Below, piece by piece: positions 40,250 to 52,919 of a DNA stretch of 64,000 nucleotides; positions within the stretch are counted from its first letter, which is position 1, and each line of letters begins with the position of its first letter. The translations under genes were made by a program, and so were the position numbers. The notes under the pieces were generated by a model, which had not been told where the DNA came from, did not search any database, and worked only from the letters and a program-made list of their open reading frames with translations. Source of the stretch: Galbula dea (taxonomy: Eukaryota > Chordata > Aves > Piciformes > Galbulidae); assembly GCA_013399015.1 (NCBI GenBank), contig VWZX01001688.1, positions 3,622,220-3,686,219 of the forward strand. The letters are read 5' to 3'.

Positions 40250-40660
40250 GGGCTAAACCTCAGCGGCTGTTCTGTCACTTAATGACCCCCACAGCAGAGA
40301 AGGGGGACTGCAAAAGGAGAGAAGACCAGTGGGCTGAAATGAAAACACATTTAAATAAACAGCAAAACTAATACCAATATGAAGTATACAAAGTTATACA
40401 TCCCAGTGAATGTATGGTGGTAACAAATGAGAAGGCAGTCCTTGGGAGCAGAAGAAGGAAGAGGAACAGGCCCCAGGAGGAACTCAGGAGAGCTCAAGCA
40501 AACTTCTGCTCAGCAAACTTCCCCTTTTATACTGAGCATGACTATTATTGTCTGGGATACACCTGTAGCCAACTCAGGTCACTGCCCTGACTGACTCTCA
40601 ACTGCTAACAGCCTGCAGCCCACGGCTGGGCAAGGATTCTGTCCTAGTGAAACCAGGACG
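40250..40660 (-). mobile_element. Solo LTR of an avian endogenous retrovirus (minus orientation)
   Basis: Read on the minus strand it begins cGTCCTGGTTTCACTAGGA, contains a GTATAAAAGGGG TATA-like box near 40533, and ends in a TTTAGCCCC stretch near 40250. It is clearly related to the element at 52468, sharing blocks such as GCTAACAGCCTGCAG, AAACAGCAAAACTAA and CCCAGTGAAT in the same order. No gag, pol or env frame lies beside it, so it looks like a solo LTR. The family assignment (passerine ERVL-like) is from memory of the TGTCCTGGTTT edge. Confidence 0.7.
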
Positions 40661-41259
40661 CTTAGTTATTCTAAAAGCTGCTGCGAGCTGCAGGCAGGTA
40701 TTTGACAGGAAGGAGCTGTTCAGAGGAGTACTTTCAACAGCATAAGAAAGAAAGATTTATGAAGGACAATGTTAAGGAAGCAGTATCTGGGGAAAGAATG
40801 GAAAATTGGCCATCAGCATTTCTCATTGATGCTGTCTGCTGCAAACAGTGACTCACTGGGGAGTTCCTGGAACACTGCGTCTGGTTTGCGTTTCACTTTC
40901 CCCATCAATCTAATTAGTAAGGTCAGCTACACATGTCATGGGGTGAGCCAGCACAACCAGCATTTCTTAGGGACTTGAGGTGTTTTGGATTTAGAGTGCT
41001 GCTCCAGATACACATAGCTGTGTCACCATTTGACTCCTTTATATCCCTGAGAAGCTGTAGAGTTTGGCAATTGCTGTTCTTCCTGCCACACCTCTCTCCT
41101 TCACAGCTTCACACTTGGCACTTTGAGGCATGGCATCTCCACGTTTCAAATGCTGGCGTGTGGGTGAAGAGTGTGAACACTACCAATGGCAAAGGCTGAA
41201 CCACAGCACATATGAAACTAAGGTTTCAGAAACCTTTAAAGGAGGTTGGCTGCTACATG

Positions 41260-41280
41260 AAAAACAAAACAAAACAAAAA
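41260..41280. repeat. (AAAAC)n simple repeat
   Basis: Four AAAAC-type units in tandem; low complexity. Confidence 0.85.
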
Positions 41281-41420
41281 TTTAGGATAGCAATGGTTAC
41301 GGCTGATGTGCTTTGGAAACAGTGCTAAATAAAATATTTTAGAATGTAAGACAAAACATGTTTGGTACCTAGCTGAAACCAGCTTTCTCCTGCCTTGCTT
41401 TGAAGGTCTTGGATCACTCC

Positions 41421-41447
41421 AGGTGACAGCAGGTCACCTGCTCACCT
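41421..41447. promoter_or_regulatory. Cluster of nuclear receptor half-sites (DR4 and DR2)
   Basis: The plus strand reads AGGTGA cagc AGGTCA, a direct repeat with 4-base spacer. The minus strand over the right part reads AGGTGA gc AGGTGA, a direct repeat with 2-base spacer. Four half-sites therefore sit in 27 bases in a near-palindromic array. DR4 elements are typical for thyroid hormone receptor, LXR and CAR/PXR heterodimers with RXR; which factor binds is unknown. Confidence 0.35.
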
Positions 41448-42076
41448 AAAATAGTAATTTCAATGGTTCTATGGTCTGATTGTTTGATAATTTAGATGGC
41501 ATCTAGGTAGGTATAGTAAAGAAGAACATTCCTACCACCAAGCCATTTTCTTTTATATTATTTCCACAAGTGAGACTGTTGTATCCACCAAAATGTTCCA
41601 TTGTTGCAGCAAGCTTCAGTTTTGCCCATTATTTGCTTCCAATCCAGGTTTCAGTTCCTGGAGGGTGTTACAGTGATTACAATCTGAGCATGTGGACTTC
41701 TGGCCTTCTCAGCTCATCCTGCAGGTATGACTTTGGAAGTTTATCTTTCTAGACTTGTTTGGTCTGGTTCATAGCTGTCCACAGTGTTTATCTTTGCATA
41801 ATTGTTTAGCAGTTTATGAATTCTGGATTAGAAAGAACCCAATGCCCCAAGTGAAGTCCTGTTAAAACCACCAAATTTTTTCCAACCAATAAGATTTGGG
41901 TAATTTCCCCACCAGAAACCACCTTTAGCCATTTGCTGTCCTTGACACCAAGCTAAATGCCATCTGAAATGTCAGACCTAGCATTATTTGAAACAGAGAT
42001 TTAGCCTGTCTGGGAATTTGGCAGAGGTTACCTTACCATGGGATCTTGACTCATTTGGCAACTGGTATAAGGTAAT

Positions 42077-42788
42077 TGTCCTGGTTTGGGTTAGAACAGA
42101 ACTAATTCTCTTCAGTGATTTTACTTTTTAGCTAAAGCTCCTCTAAGTAACTGCACTTTCTGAAGCTGACAACATGTTTTCACAGACACTGCCTGCTTCT
42201 AGCACTGATAAGACCTAATGTCTAGATTTACTACCAGGGCTTGGTACGCAAACCAAGGTTACTTCTTGTGTCTCACGTTGAGGGGTGCAGGATAAAAGCT
42301 GCACCTACAGGGAGGAGCAGCCAGGACAGGTGACCCTAAACTGACCAACTAGTTATTCTATCCCATATACGTCGTAGCCAACATAAAACTGAGGGACAGT
42401 TCCTTCTTCTTCCCTCTTCTTCTCTTGCTTTTCTCCAATGGCCAGCGTCTGAGGAGAGCTCTGTCTGTTCTGCCCTTGATCCTGATCCATAAGTTCCTGC
42501 ATCCAGTACCATGATCTAGCCCCTGAGCCTGACTCCCATCTGCTGCTGAGACCTTCTGCTGCAGTATCAGTTGTGGAAGTGATGTAGTTACCATCGGGGG
42601 GGTTGGGTTCAGTATTAGTTTTGTACATATTTGTATAAATTTCTTTTTATCATTTTTATTGACATTAAAGTAGTTTTAGTTTTCTTTTCCAATCCACAAG
42701 TCTCTCTCTTATTCCCTTTCCCTTCTCATGGAGGGGAGAGAAATAGTAATAGGGAGAGTCTGTCACTGGGTTGGTGGTTGGCCCAACC
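42077..42788 (+). mobile_element. Solo LTR of an avian endogenous retrovirus (plus orientation)
   Basis: Begins TGTCCTGGTTTGGGTTAG, the same edge as the two minus-strand LTRs, and carries a GGATAAAAGCTGCAC block at about 42290, a CATATACGTCGTAGCCAACA stretch resembling the promoter part of passerine LTRs, and an A/T-rich polyadenylation-like zone around 42630..42680. It ends near GGTGGTTGGCCCAAC. No internal retroviral frame is adjacent. The right boundary is approximate. Internally it differs from the other two copies, so it is a related but separate family. Confidence 0.68.
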
Positions 42789-45700
42789 TTGTCTCTTGAC
42801 ACTAGTTTGAAACTGAGTTTGCTTAATCTCTCCTCAAATCCAAGTGTCAGCAGGGGACTGAGGTTCAGGACATGCTTTACACAACTGTTTCTGGCATCTA
42901 TGTCCTGCAGCTTCCATTGCCAGAAAAACAAGCCACCCCCTGCCTGGCCTTTTCCTCACTGGTAGCAGGTGCCACAAGGTAGTTAACCTTATTGTTAAGC
43001 TCCTGAACATTTCTGTGACTCAAAATGGGGTGTTCTCATGTATTCTTGTGCCTTGTAGCTCTTCATGAGTCCTTCCAGCAACTTCCTCCCACCTGCAAGG
43101 GAATTTTCTATCTGTTCTCTTTTGCCTTCAACCAAGGACAAACTTATCTGATAACTGCACATGTATGTGCATGTTTGTACAACTCAAACTGGAAGTAATA
43201 TTTCTACTGTTTAATCACCATCCCTGAAAAAGACTCGTCTCTTCAAGTACTCTGCTTTCTCTTCATGTTGCCACAACGCACACTTGTTTCCCTTGTGTTT
43301 CTAAAATAGACAAACTGGTGTCTGTGGTGACTGAATGGAGAGTTTGGCTGCAAAACAGCTGTTTTGGCCATGACAGACTCATGGCCAGCTCTGTTTTTAG
43401 CACCTGTAGTAAAAGCATAATTCACAGCTGTGAAAATAATATGTAGGCACCATCTGGTCAAGGACTTACTCATACATCCTTGAAAAAAATTAGGGACTCC
43501 TGACAGCATGTTATCATTTTAATTGTCTTTTAAATAAAGACATAATAAAACCCCAGAAGAAGCTAAGACTATTCTTTAACACTTGGCTAATTAAAAGTAA
43601 CTTAAATATCTTTTTAACAGACTCAAATTTCTCTGTCATAGACTGGACAGGACATGAACGTTTCATCTGTTATGACCAACTCCTTGGGCAGCCAAACTAT
43701 TTCCTATTCTGGCTTCATTCCTTTGTTCTCATTTTGAACAGAAAGTCTAGTTCAGACATGAAAAACCTCCTGAAGATGCATCTACCCCCCCTCTTTGTCC
43801 ACCACAGCCCCACTCTGTGTAAGCCATGACATGACTCAGGCTGTCTCTCAAGCCACACAACTATTTGTGTTTGATCTGGACTAGTCTCATTCTAAAGTTA
43901 GCTTTTTTTCAGATCAAGCTTTTGTGTTGTTAAATTTGTTCCCTGGGGTCATGGAGTCCATGGTGATATTTTCAGGTGGGGTTAATGATTTAATGTGACT
44001 CATATGTCAGTGCTAACTCACTCGGATCTCACAACAAATCCAACTGATGACTCAGGAAGCCTTTTTTTCATTGTATTTAGATGATGTGTGCTTACAGTGC
44101 CCTAGATTTCTAAAAGACAGAGAAGCAATATACATTTGGTAGGGGGTTTTTGTCCCTACTATCTCTTTTCAACTTTGTGAAGTGGTAGTGATAGCCCTTA
44201 TCAGAAACAGACCAAATCTCATAGAAAACACCAGGTTATGGCCTCTCTGCTGCTGATAACGGGTTGGGTTTAAAGAGGACGCAGTGGTTAATGTTTTTGC
44301 AGTCAGCATGTGATTTCAGCCAGAGAAGACACACCAGTGAGAATAGAAAAGGGTTCTGGGTATCCTGTGGGACATCAGGGTTGTCAAGTGCAAGACAGAA
44401 TCATTTTAGGCCTCATCTAAGCATGTTCAAATCCAATAGAAAGGAACCCAATTTAAGTAAGCTTTGAAAACCTTTAATGTGCATGAGGATAAATAACAAG
44501 AACATTATAGAAACACTTGTGTTTTGATGATGTGCACAAGCTTAGGACTTGGGTTTATGCTCAAAGGAGAGCATCCCCCATCTTAGATGTGTGAATGCAT
44601 CGCAGGTCCATGACAGGATGAGAACTTTGCACAACCCTTTTCACCCTGCTCCTGATTTCCCTGGGGTATGGTACAAAAAAAAGCCATAGGATGTTCCAGG
44701 TACATGCAGTCATCACCTGCTCTGCAGTTTAGATGTAGCCAACAGGAACTCCTAGTTCTACTGAAGAAACATTCATGCAGTAGAATACCTTTAAATATAT
44801 TTCCTTCATTTCTGAAAATGAGCTCTAATAGCTTTTTCTGGACAAAAACCAAAAAAAAAGGTTTTTGAATGCTGCACCTAAACACTGACAAGCCTTCCTA
44901 GGACTTGCTCTTCTTGTTTTGTTACTTGTTTTTTAAACAACAACTTACAAAGTAAAAACTTGGTTGTGATGAATGGAATTGAATTAATTTTGAAGTGGCA
45001 CTGAGCAGAGATTACAGTAGATATGACTGCCATGTGTCACTGTCCTTGTTGATTTGCCAGAGACAGAGAATAAATAGAAGCTGAGGTTTTTTTGGTCAAA
45101 AGTTGAGCTTAGAAAGTTGAGTCATAATAGATACCACAGAGGAGAAGTATGGGCACAGAGCTGAGACCCGGGGCGGCTGATAAAACAAGGCTTCTTCAGC
45201 AAGTGCTTCTAACATCTTAAATACCATGCTATACAAATGTAAGCCTTTGTTATTCTGGAGAGAGAGAGGGGTTGCATTTTCTGGAAAAAATTTGGTTGGG
45301 ATTTCTAAGAGCATCTTTATTGTATTTGTGGGTCCTGCCTTTTCACATTAAAACACTTCCAAAGGGTGATCTTGGTATTCACCCAACTCCGGATTTCAGG
45401 AGTTATAAGTAACTGGTAGGAAGTACTACACGTACCAGTAGTTTGTATAATATTTAGACAAGGTCAGTGTGCAGTGAACTCTTCAGGTAACGGAGTCCAG
45501 TAGACAATTATTGCCTGACACTTCAGTTTTCTATTTGGATAATTTGACCTTTTAATTGAGCACTTAGCCTGAAAGTTTACACAGTCAGGGGCCACTTTCA
45601 GGGGGAAAAAAATCCTCTCTATTACATATTTCTTCTCCAAATTTCCAGTTAAAAGACAAAAATATAAAAGTTTTCATTTAGCTGATGACTGATGTTCAAG

Positions 45701-48700
45701 CTCACAGGAAAGCTGCAGAGGTGTTTTTTACCTCAGGCAGCAGTGCCCTGTTTTCCTGCAGGACAGAGTGGGTCACGTACTCAAGTCAGTGTTGGGATAG
45801 GCTGCACTCTTTGGCCTTTCCCTTATCGTGTGAGGGATTCCTGCTGCATATTTGTTCTGTATGCACATAGTACACCCAGTGTGAGCTAGGTTTGCTCTGC
45901 ATATATAACAACTGTATTTCATATTTTCCTGGAAGCACTGGATTCACTGTTGCATGTGGAGTTAATTCACTCAGCAAAATTCTTAAGAACACTGGGAAAA
46001 GGCTTGAGGAGGCAGCAGCCAGGACTGAGCTGTTCCTGCTGCCCATACAATGAAGCCTGCCTGCAACCTGTTTCTTTCCCAAATTACCCCCAAGAAAAGG
46101 CGTTTCCAAGACTGGGCCGAGTACTCTCCTAATTGTCTTGATGGCTGAGATACTGCCTGCGGGTTGTAGGCTGAGCTGCATACCTGAAGTCTGAGACTGG
46201 CTATAAAAAAAGAATTCTGTTGAAAACATTGTTTGGAAAAGCTATGTCTTAATAAAAAATAATAATTCTTTGTGTACTCTCTACAGCAGCTACTTAGTTT
46301 TGCAGCAATTATGGGCTGCTCAGCTGGTAAAATGGGTTGTAACACTACCAAGGAGCTATCACAGGGATTCTGAGACCTCGAATACCAATGGGTTTTTCTC
46401 CACCCTTAATAAAGTCTAATAAAAGATAAAGCAAACTGTTTTCCCTTAGATCAACAATTGCTGAAAGCAATGGCAGTGCTCTTACTCATAAGCAAGCTTG
46501 ATAATCCCAGCAAACTGCCTCATTCATTCCCTGAGACAAATATTCCAGTTCAGATCATGCAGTTCATTGCTGGTAAACTTTTGCAATAAATTCCTGTGAG
46601 CTGACCATCATTTTCTACTAGTTTTTTTCCTAACAGGTTGCCCAAGAAAAGTAAAGAAAACCCCAACTAGGCTTATGCACACAACTGACTACCCAATGCT
46701 TTTGCTGGCTGCAACAAACCTGGACTTAGATGATTTTGTGCAACATGTAGATGAAATAACTGGAAATGCAAAACCAAACTGAGGGGTTAGGATCTGGGAT
46801 TTAAGATGCTTTTGATTTGGGTGAGAGTAAAAGAGAAAGAAGTTTGACATAGAACCAGTTCCAGCAGAAAATTCTCAGTGAAATTGTGAGGAATTCAGGA
46901 AGAAATGGGTGTAATGTAATGGTTCTCAAAACGTTGTCATGGCAAAGGAAAAGCAGTGGCTATAAAGACTTTCATGTCTTCATTACTAGTTAGACTGTGA
47001 ATACTTTCAGTATCCTCTGTGCAATAAGAAAGTGGTTTTGACTTGAGCCACTCTGGGCAAGATGCCCACAACTGTCCTTATTGGCAATTCTAGCTGAAGA
47101 AAACAAGTTATTAACTTGCAAAATTAATGCTAGTCTCCCTTCTAGAGCCAGACCTTTGAGCTCTAATGGAGCTTTAATGATGACCACCTAGAAGATGGAA
47201 ATAGTCATTTCCACCACAGTCAGCTATAGTTATTTTACCACCAAACCCAGGAAAGTAATGGTATACAGTTGGGATGTTGTATGTTGTCCCAGGATGGAGG
47301 TATACAATTAATGGAGACATTAGCTTTAAATCCCACTAAATGTAAAGAATCATGTGGAGCAAATATAGTAACCTATATAGGAAACTCCTCCTGCTTGGGC
47401 TAGTGACAGTGACCACATACATTTCTTTGTACCTGACTGGTTTTCTTTAATACAGCATCAGCTACAGCATAAGTGGAAAACAGAGAAAATGGCTGAAAAA
47501 CACTTTTCAAAGAACAGCACATACCTACATGCCTTTTTTCACACACCACTGAAAAATAACTTGCATTGACTTTCATGCTGAGAACCTGGGTCCTCTGGTC
47601 TGGCTCAGAACAGGCAGGGATTGTTTGTCAGTCCTCTGGATGAGGGCATAATTGACTCCTACTTAATTGATTAGAGAAGTTCATATGAGCTAGCAAAGGA
47701 AAGTCATAATCTACATGTAATTATTACACAGTCAGCCATCTCATTCTCCTCCAGTCTAACCCCAAGACACAGCCACCCCAAACCTTCTGCTCCCACTATT
47801 CTGGCTGTAAAAGCCTTTTCACCTTTACCCATGGAATGGTATCAGTGTGCTCTAAGCTGACACGAGCTGGTGGAAATCTTGGTGTAAGAACACCTGAGTT
47901 GCTTAACTTATAAGAGCAGAGAAGAGCAACCAGTCATTCTGTATGGTTTTATTTGTGTCTTCATCATGCCCAGTTAGGAACATTTAAAAACAAAGGATAC
48001 TTTTTCTAATGCAAACATAAATATGGATTAATCCCTGTAACCTTACAGGAAAACTGGGGATGCTGAGAGATCAAAAGCAGGGGAAATCCACATGGGTCTA
48101 GAAAAATGTTAACATTTTATACAAATAAACATGATGTGTAGTCAGCTGATCAAAGCTGCTGGATTAGTTCAAATATTATTCTTGGAACAGAGTAGCTACT
48201 ACTCCAGTTCTGTTTCTCACTTAACCTTTCAAGTAAAAACACCATTAGACATGAGTGTGTCATGTATTGCTCTGCAATAAATGCATCTTTCCTGGCCTCT
48301 TTTTCCCCCTTTCTTCCCAGGTCAGATAGCTGCAGTGCACCAGCTCCCCACACACTGACTCTCACCTGCTGTACTCTAACCCATGGTGCCCTGCTTGGTT
48401 TGCTCCACATCATCTTTGTACAACAAAGCATTTGAAATAATCTGAATCTTTTATTTCCTCTTAAATCATGACTCTATCCTGCACTAGTATCAGGGAGCCT
48501 GGGAAAAATGTGCAGCCATGAGCCTGCATTTGCCCCTTGTCCCTGCATCCCTGTCCCTAGGAGGCAGCCTCCTGACAGCCCCATGCTGCTCCTCTCCTAC
48601 ATCAACAGGGAAGCTGAGGCAGGAATCTTGTGGCAATTTGGCCTCGATACTCGGGCTGTGGTTGTTAGGTCACCAGCCAAGGGGAAGTTTACCATCCTGT

Positions 48701-51700
48701 GAGCAGGATGTGTGGGGGCTGTCACTGCAGTGCCACCAGCAGCAGTGCAGGTACCTGCTTCCTTCCTGCTCAGGCATGCTGGCAGAGCCTGCTAGTGGTT
48801 TTTAAGTGTTTTTTAAGTATCAAGTCATAAAGTTCACAGAAGCAGGCTGCAAAGAAGTGGAAATGTATTACCATGCACTGTGAGACTTGTTACTTATTAA
48901 GTCCTTTTTCTATTAATAGTAAAACACCATCAAGAGGTTAGGAGTGCAGGTTCAGCCAGTGCATTTGTCAACTGAAGGATGCCAAAAATAGACATACAAA
49001 AGTCCAATCCTGATAAAACTTTTTTTTTTTTTAAGTAAAGCACACATACTATACTAACTCTGTGAGGCCTGGAGGCACTGATCCCTGATACTCACTTGCT
49101 AGATCCTTAGAAGCTATAGGATAAAAATTGTGTTAAAAAAAGCAGGTGAACATCACCTACTTTATTTGTAATCTCTTTTGGTAGTATTTCCAAATTAACA
49201 TAGTAAAAATTTTTTACTACTTTTCAGCTTACAAGTTGAAATGAAGTTTGAAGGTGTTTTAGTGTCTTTTATTTACTACAGTCAAAATGACTACAAAGCA
49301 ACTGCTAAGTCAGTTCTAGACCAGAAAAGTTTTAGATATCAGTTTCAATGTTATAAAGCTGCCAGTATTAAAACCTGTGTACTGCAGCAATTCCTAGTTT
49401 GGCATGTGGTGTAGTTGAGAACCTACTAATTCCAGAAAATATTCCATTTAGGACTCAAACCTACATTTCCTAACTTACAAGAAAGTTGACAAATATTTTC
49501 AGCATTCAAAACAGACAGGAGTGAATACTGCAGCACATAAAGACTAACCCAAAGTTGTTCTCCATGCCTGAAGAACTGTTCTCTGTAAGTGCAGATAAAT
49601 GAAATTGCTGTAAAAGTCTCAAGCCAATTAGCAAAGCACAGGTAACAAGTTGTTGACATGAGGGACAGTATTCCTCCAGCCAGAGCTCAAAGCAGTTGCA
49701 GAACATGTTTTCTAGATAGCATTGCCAGAGATATCTTCCTTTGTGTCTTCCTGCACACCTAACCCTGAGGTTGACTCACACAGTAGAACAGTTTTGAAAT
49801 AAGCCTCTTAGGACAAATGAAACCAGCAGGTGACACAGACTATTTTAAGAAAACATTTCACACAAGTCAAACCTGTTTAGTGAAGAAGACCTAAGAGAAA
49901 TGGTATATGTTTTTCCTGGAGAGGAAATATACACAACCCCAGCTCACTCAACCTAGCCCTGTTACATGGGAACTATAAAGAAGCTTTACAGGTATCGGTG
50001 GTAACATCATGATAAGCTCAAAATTAAAACCACAATGAAATTACAGTATAAAGTCTCATGACTTCTCCAGGCAACTGAGATGCACAGGTTATTATCTGGC
50101 TTTCCAGCAGCAGCCCTTATCTCCTGTAAATAAGAATCTGTGATAGTTAGACTTTCACCCAATATTTAAAGCCACTACAGCACCTTCTGTGTTTATTCAG
50201 TCATATGCCAGCCAAAGCTATTTCATCTCAATGGCAATGCTTACACAGGAAGTCATGCCTGTTCTCTTAGGAGTCAGTCAACCATCCAACCCAAAGCTAC
50301 AAAGAAACAGGCTGCAGGAATAGTTCTCATACAACTGATTCATTATTATCTGAACTTTCAGGGATTAATGGTGAAGTTTAATCCCCTATTTCTGGGATGT
50401 GCCAAATAGCACAAATATTTGGCATAAGAGCTGCTTCAGATCCCTCCAAACACAATCCTGACTAGTTTTACTCTGTGTCCTTCCACAGAAAGAAATAGTG
50501 ACAAAACCAAACAAAACAGAAGAGGCCTGGAAGAAAGGAGTCAGACTGGCTCTACCTTGTCTCCCCCCAGCAATTGGAAGACATTGCAGAGATGATGAAT
50601 CATCACTTTGTCTAGACACATTCTGTGAAGTTTTCCTCTCCTTGAAAATCAAAAGAGGTGCTATGTGGCACATTCTTCTCCCCCTCCTCCCTTTCTTTTT
50701 TTCCATCTCAGTTACTGAATGTCATTCATCAACAGCAACAGGTTAATATTCTTTTGCAGTCACTCTTCATACAGGCTTGCTGGGGCAGTAACTGTGCTAA
50801 AGTAAGCCTTCTGGCCATAATGTGGTAGTACAGTCATGGACATGGGCACAATGTATTATCCTCATTGCCCTACCTGGTTTTGCTCAGCATTCCTCAAGAA
50901 AGATATGATGCAGGCTAAGAAAACAGCCCAAGGAATGCTAGAAAGTGCTAGTTGAAACAGGCAGCTGGGGATTATCCAGGAGCGAAGGAGAAAGGTGTCT
51001 GACAGCCTGAGATAAGCACCAAGGGTGAGAATTGATGGATACTCAATTACCATCTAACGGCATGAGATAAATCTGGGAAGGGACAGCATGAAATGAGAGG
51101 GAAGTATTTTGAGGGGGAGCAATGGAGATGGAGCCTGTATGCTTAAACACTGTTACCTGGGCTTTAAAAATACCTACCTGCTTTAAGTCATTAATAATAA
51201 AGTATTTATGATTTCTATGCAAGCTGAAAATATTATGAAGTCATGCAGACTGTTGGCAATGATTCCTAGGACAGCTTTCCTCTCTGAGTGACACTGCCTA
51301 GTTAAAGTATGGCCTTCCATGCCAGGTGTCATTTAAATAAACCTCTAGCTCTGGGTTAGCAACTGAGTGTATTTGATTCTGTGTGCACATAATACAAGAG
51401 CATGCAGGAAACGGAGCAATGACTGCATCTCTCTGAAGACTGAAATGTTAACTACACACCAAAAAAGGTACAACCTCTGACAGAATTCCAGTGTAAAATT
51501 TTCTGATGCACACCCTTACTCAGGTCAATGAATGTTGGGTTTTGTTTTTCCTGCGAACTCAGTGTTTGTGTGAAGACTTGCATACATCTGATGAGCACAA
51601 TTAACCTTCTCTGCATCTAATCACAGATTGTGCTTCACTGGAATCTTCTCAACTGCATGAGTGAAGAGAGGTTTCACAGGGGCAGGTTGTCTAACCAGTC

Positions 51701-52467
51701 AGTCAGAAGGAACTATGTATGCTAAGAACATACCTGTGGAGGTGTACAGCGCTCCTGGTCTTCTCACACACAAAACATCACTAGTTTAATCAGCACCTGC
51801 AGAATTTCAGATGACTATCATTCATGCTGCAATCATTAATGAAGGAATAAAGGAGTGTTTACCATAAAGCTTGCTGAGATTCAAAAGTCTTTGGGGGATA
51901 AAAAGTGTTTTAAAAGCAGGCTGAAGATTTTCTTGGACGCTTTCTACTCAAAGCAACTTTGCCCAAGCTTTTTACACAGTTTAGTGTTGCTGAATGGTAC
52001 CTGAAGATGTTTGGACAGAGCTACTTCCTTAAAATCAAAACATACCATGAGATTAAGGCAGTTTTCATTAAACGTCCTTTCAAAATGAAGAGTTGTTGAC
52101 AATGTTGAAACATACCAATTAGAAGCTTAACTGGAAGAAAAATCTTTATCCTGGCATAGTTTCTTGTAACAGCCTTGCTACTTCTTGAAAATAATTATTG
52201 GTTTTCTAAAAGATTCCTTTCTGTAATACTTGCATTCCCTCTGATATATTTTCTCTCTTCTAAACTTGATTTTACTAAAAAAGAAAACCAACCCAAAACC
52301 AAAACACATTTGTCTTTTAATTCAACTTTCCAAACACAAAAGAATTTTAATTTTCAAGAGTGTGCAGAAGCCAGCAAACCTAATTGCCATTCTCCATCAG
52401 CTGAAATAATAGGCACTAGCCCTATTCAAGGTGTAAAGAAAAGGTGTTTACATCTAGCCCATATCGA
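42789..52467. other. Intergenic region, no gene recognised
   Basis: Almost 10 kb without a supported gene. The longest frames (147 codons ending at 45786 and 122 codons at 45983, both minus) overlap each other in different frames and resemble no protein I know. A 13-base T run lies at 49020..49032. Confidence 0.55.
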
Positions 52468-52919
52468 GGGCTGAACCACAGTAGTTGTCTGTCACCCAAG
52501 GGCCCCTCCCTAGCCAAGAAGGGGGAGTGGGAAAAAGAGAGGAGACCCCTGGGTTGGAAGGAAAATAGGTTTCATGAAACAGCAAAACTAACATCAATAG
52601 TAATGCCACTATGAAGTATACAAACTTACACTCAGCCCAGTGAATATGCAGGAGAGCAGTTAACAGGAGCAGAATTATGAGTAAGCCCCTCCAATAATGA
52701 TGACAACAAGAGGAAAAGGAAAAACATCCCTTACCCCTACCAAATGTCCCCCTTTATACTGTCCATGAGGTCAGTGGAATGGGATACGCCTGTAGCCTGC
52801 TCAGCTCAGCTGCTCTGGCTTTTGTTCCTCCCAGCTTAAACTCCTGGCTGACTCCAAATTGCTAACAGCCTGCAGACCATGACTGGTCTGTGGTTCCATC
52901 CCAGTGAAACCAGGGCACA
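52468..52919 (-). mobile_element. Solo LTR of an avian endogenous retrovirus (minus orientation)
   Basis: On the minus strand it begins TGTGCCCTGGTTTCACTGG and ends in CTGTGGTTCAGCCCTC near 52468. A GTATAAAGGGGG TATA-like box lies near 52753. It is colinear with the element at 40250..40660 through several shared blocks, so both belong to one LTR family. No flanking coding remnants are visible. Confidence 0.72.

Larger units (their letters stand above)
40661..42076. other. Intergenic between two LTRs
   Basis: Unique-looking sequence separating two oppositely oriented LTRs; contains the half-site cluster and an AAAAC repeat. The LTRs are opposite in orientation and of different subfamilies, so this is not the body of one provirus. 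Confidence 0.6.

Noticed and set aside
40250..42788. The two LTRs flanking about 1.4 kb considered as one provirus
   Set aside because: They are in opposite orientation and of different subfamilies, and the sequence between them has no gag, pol or env similarity.
45786..46351. Overlapping minus-strand frames of 147 and 122 codons
   Set aside because: They use different frames over the same bases, contain no known domain, and neither has support as a gene.
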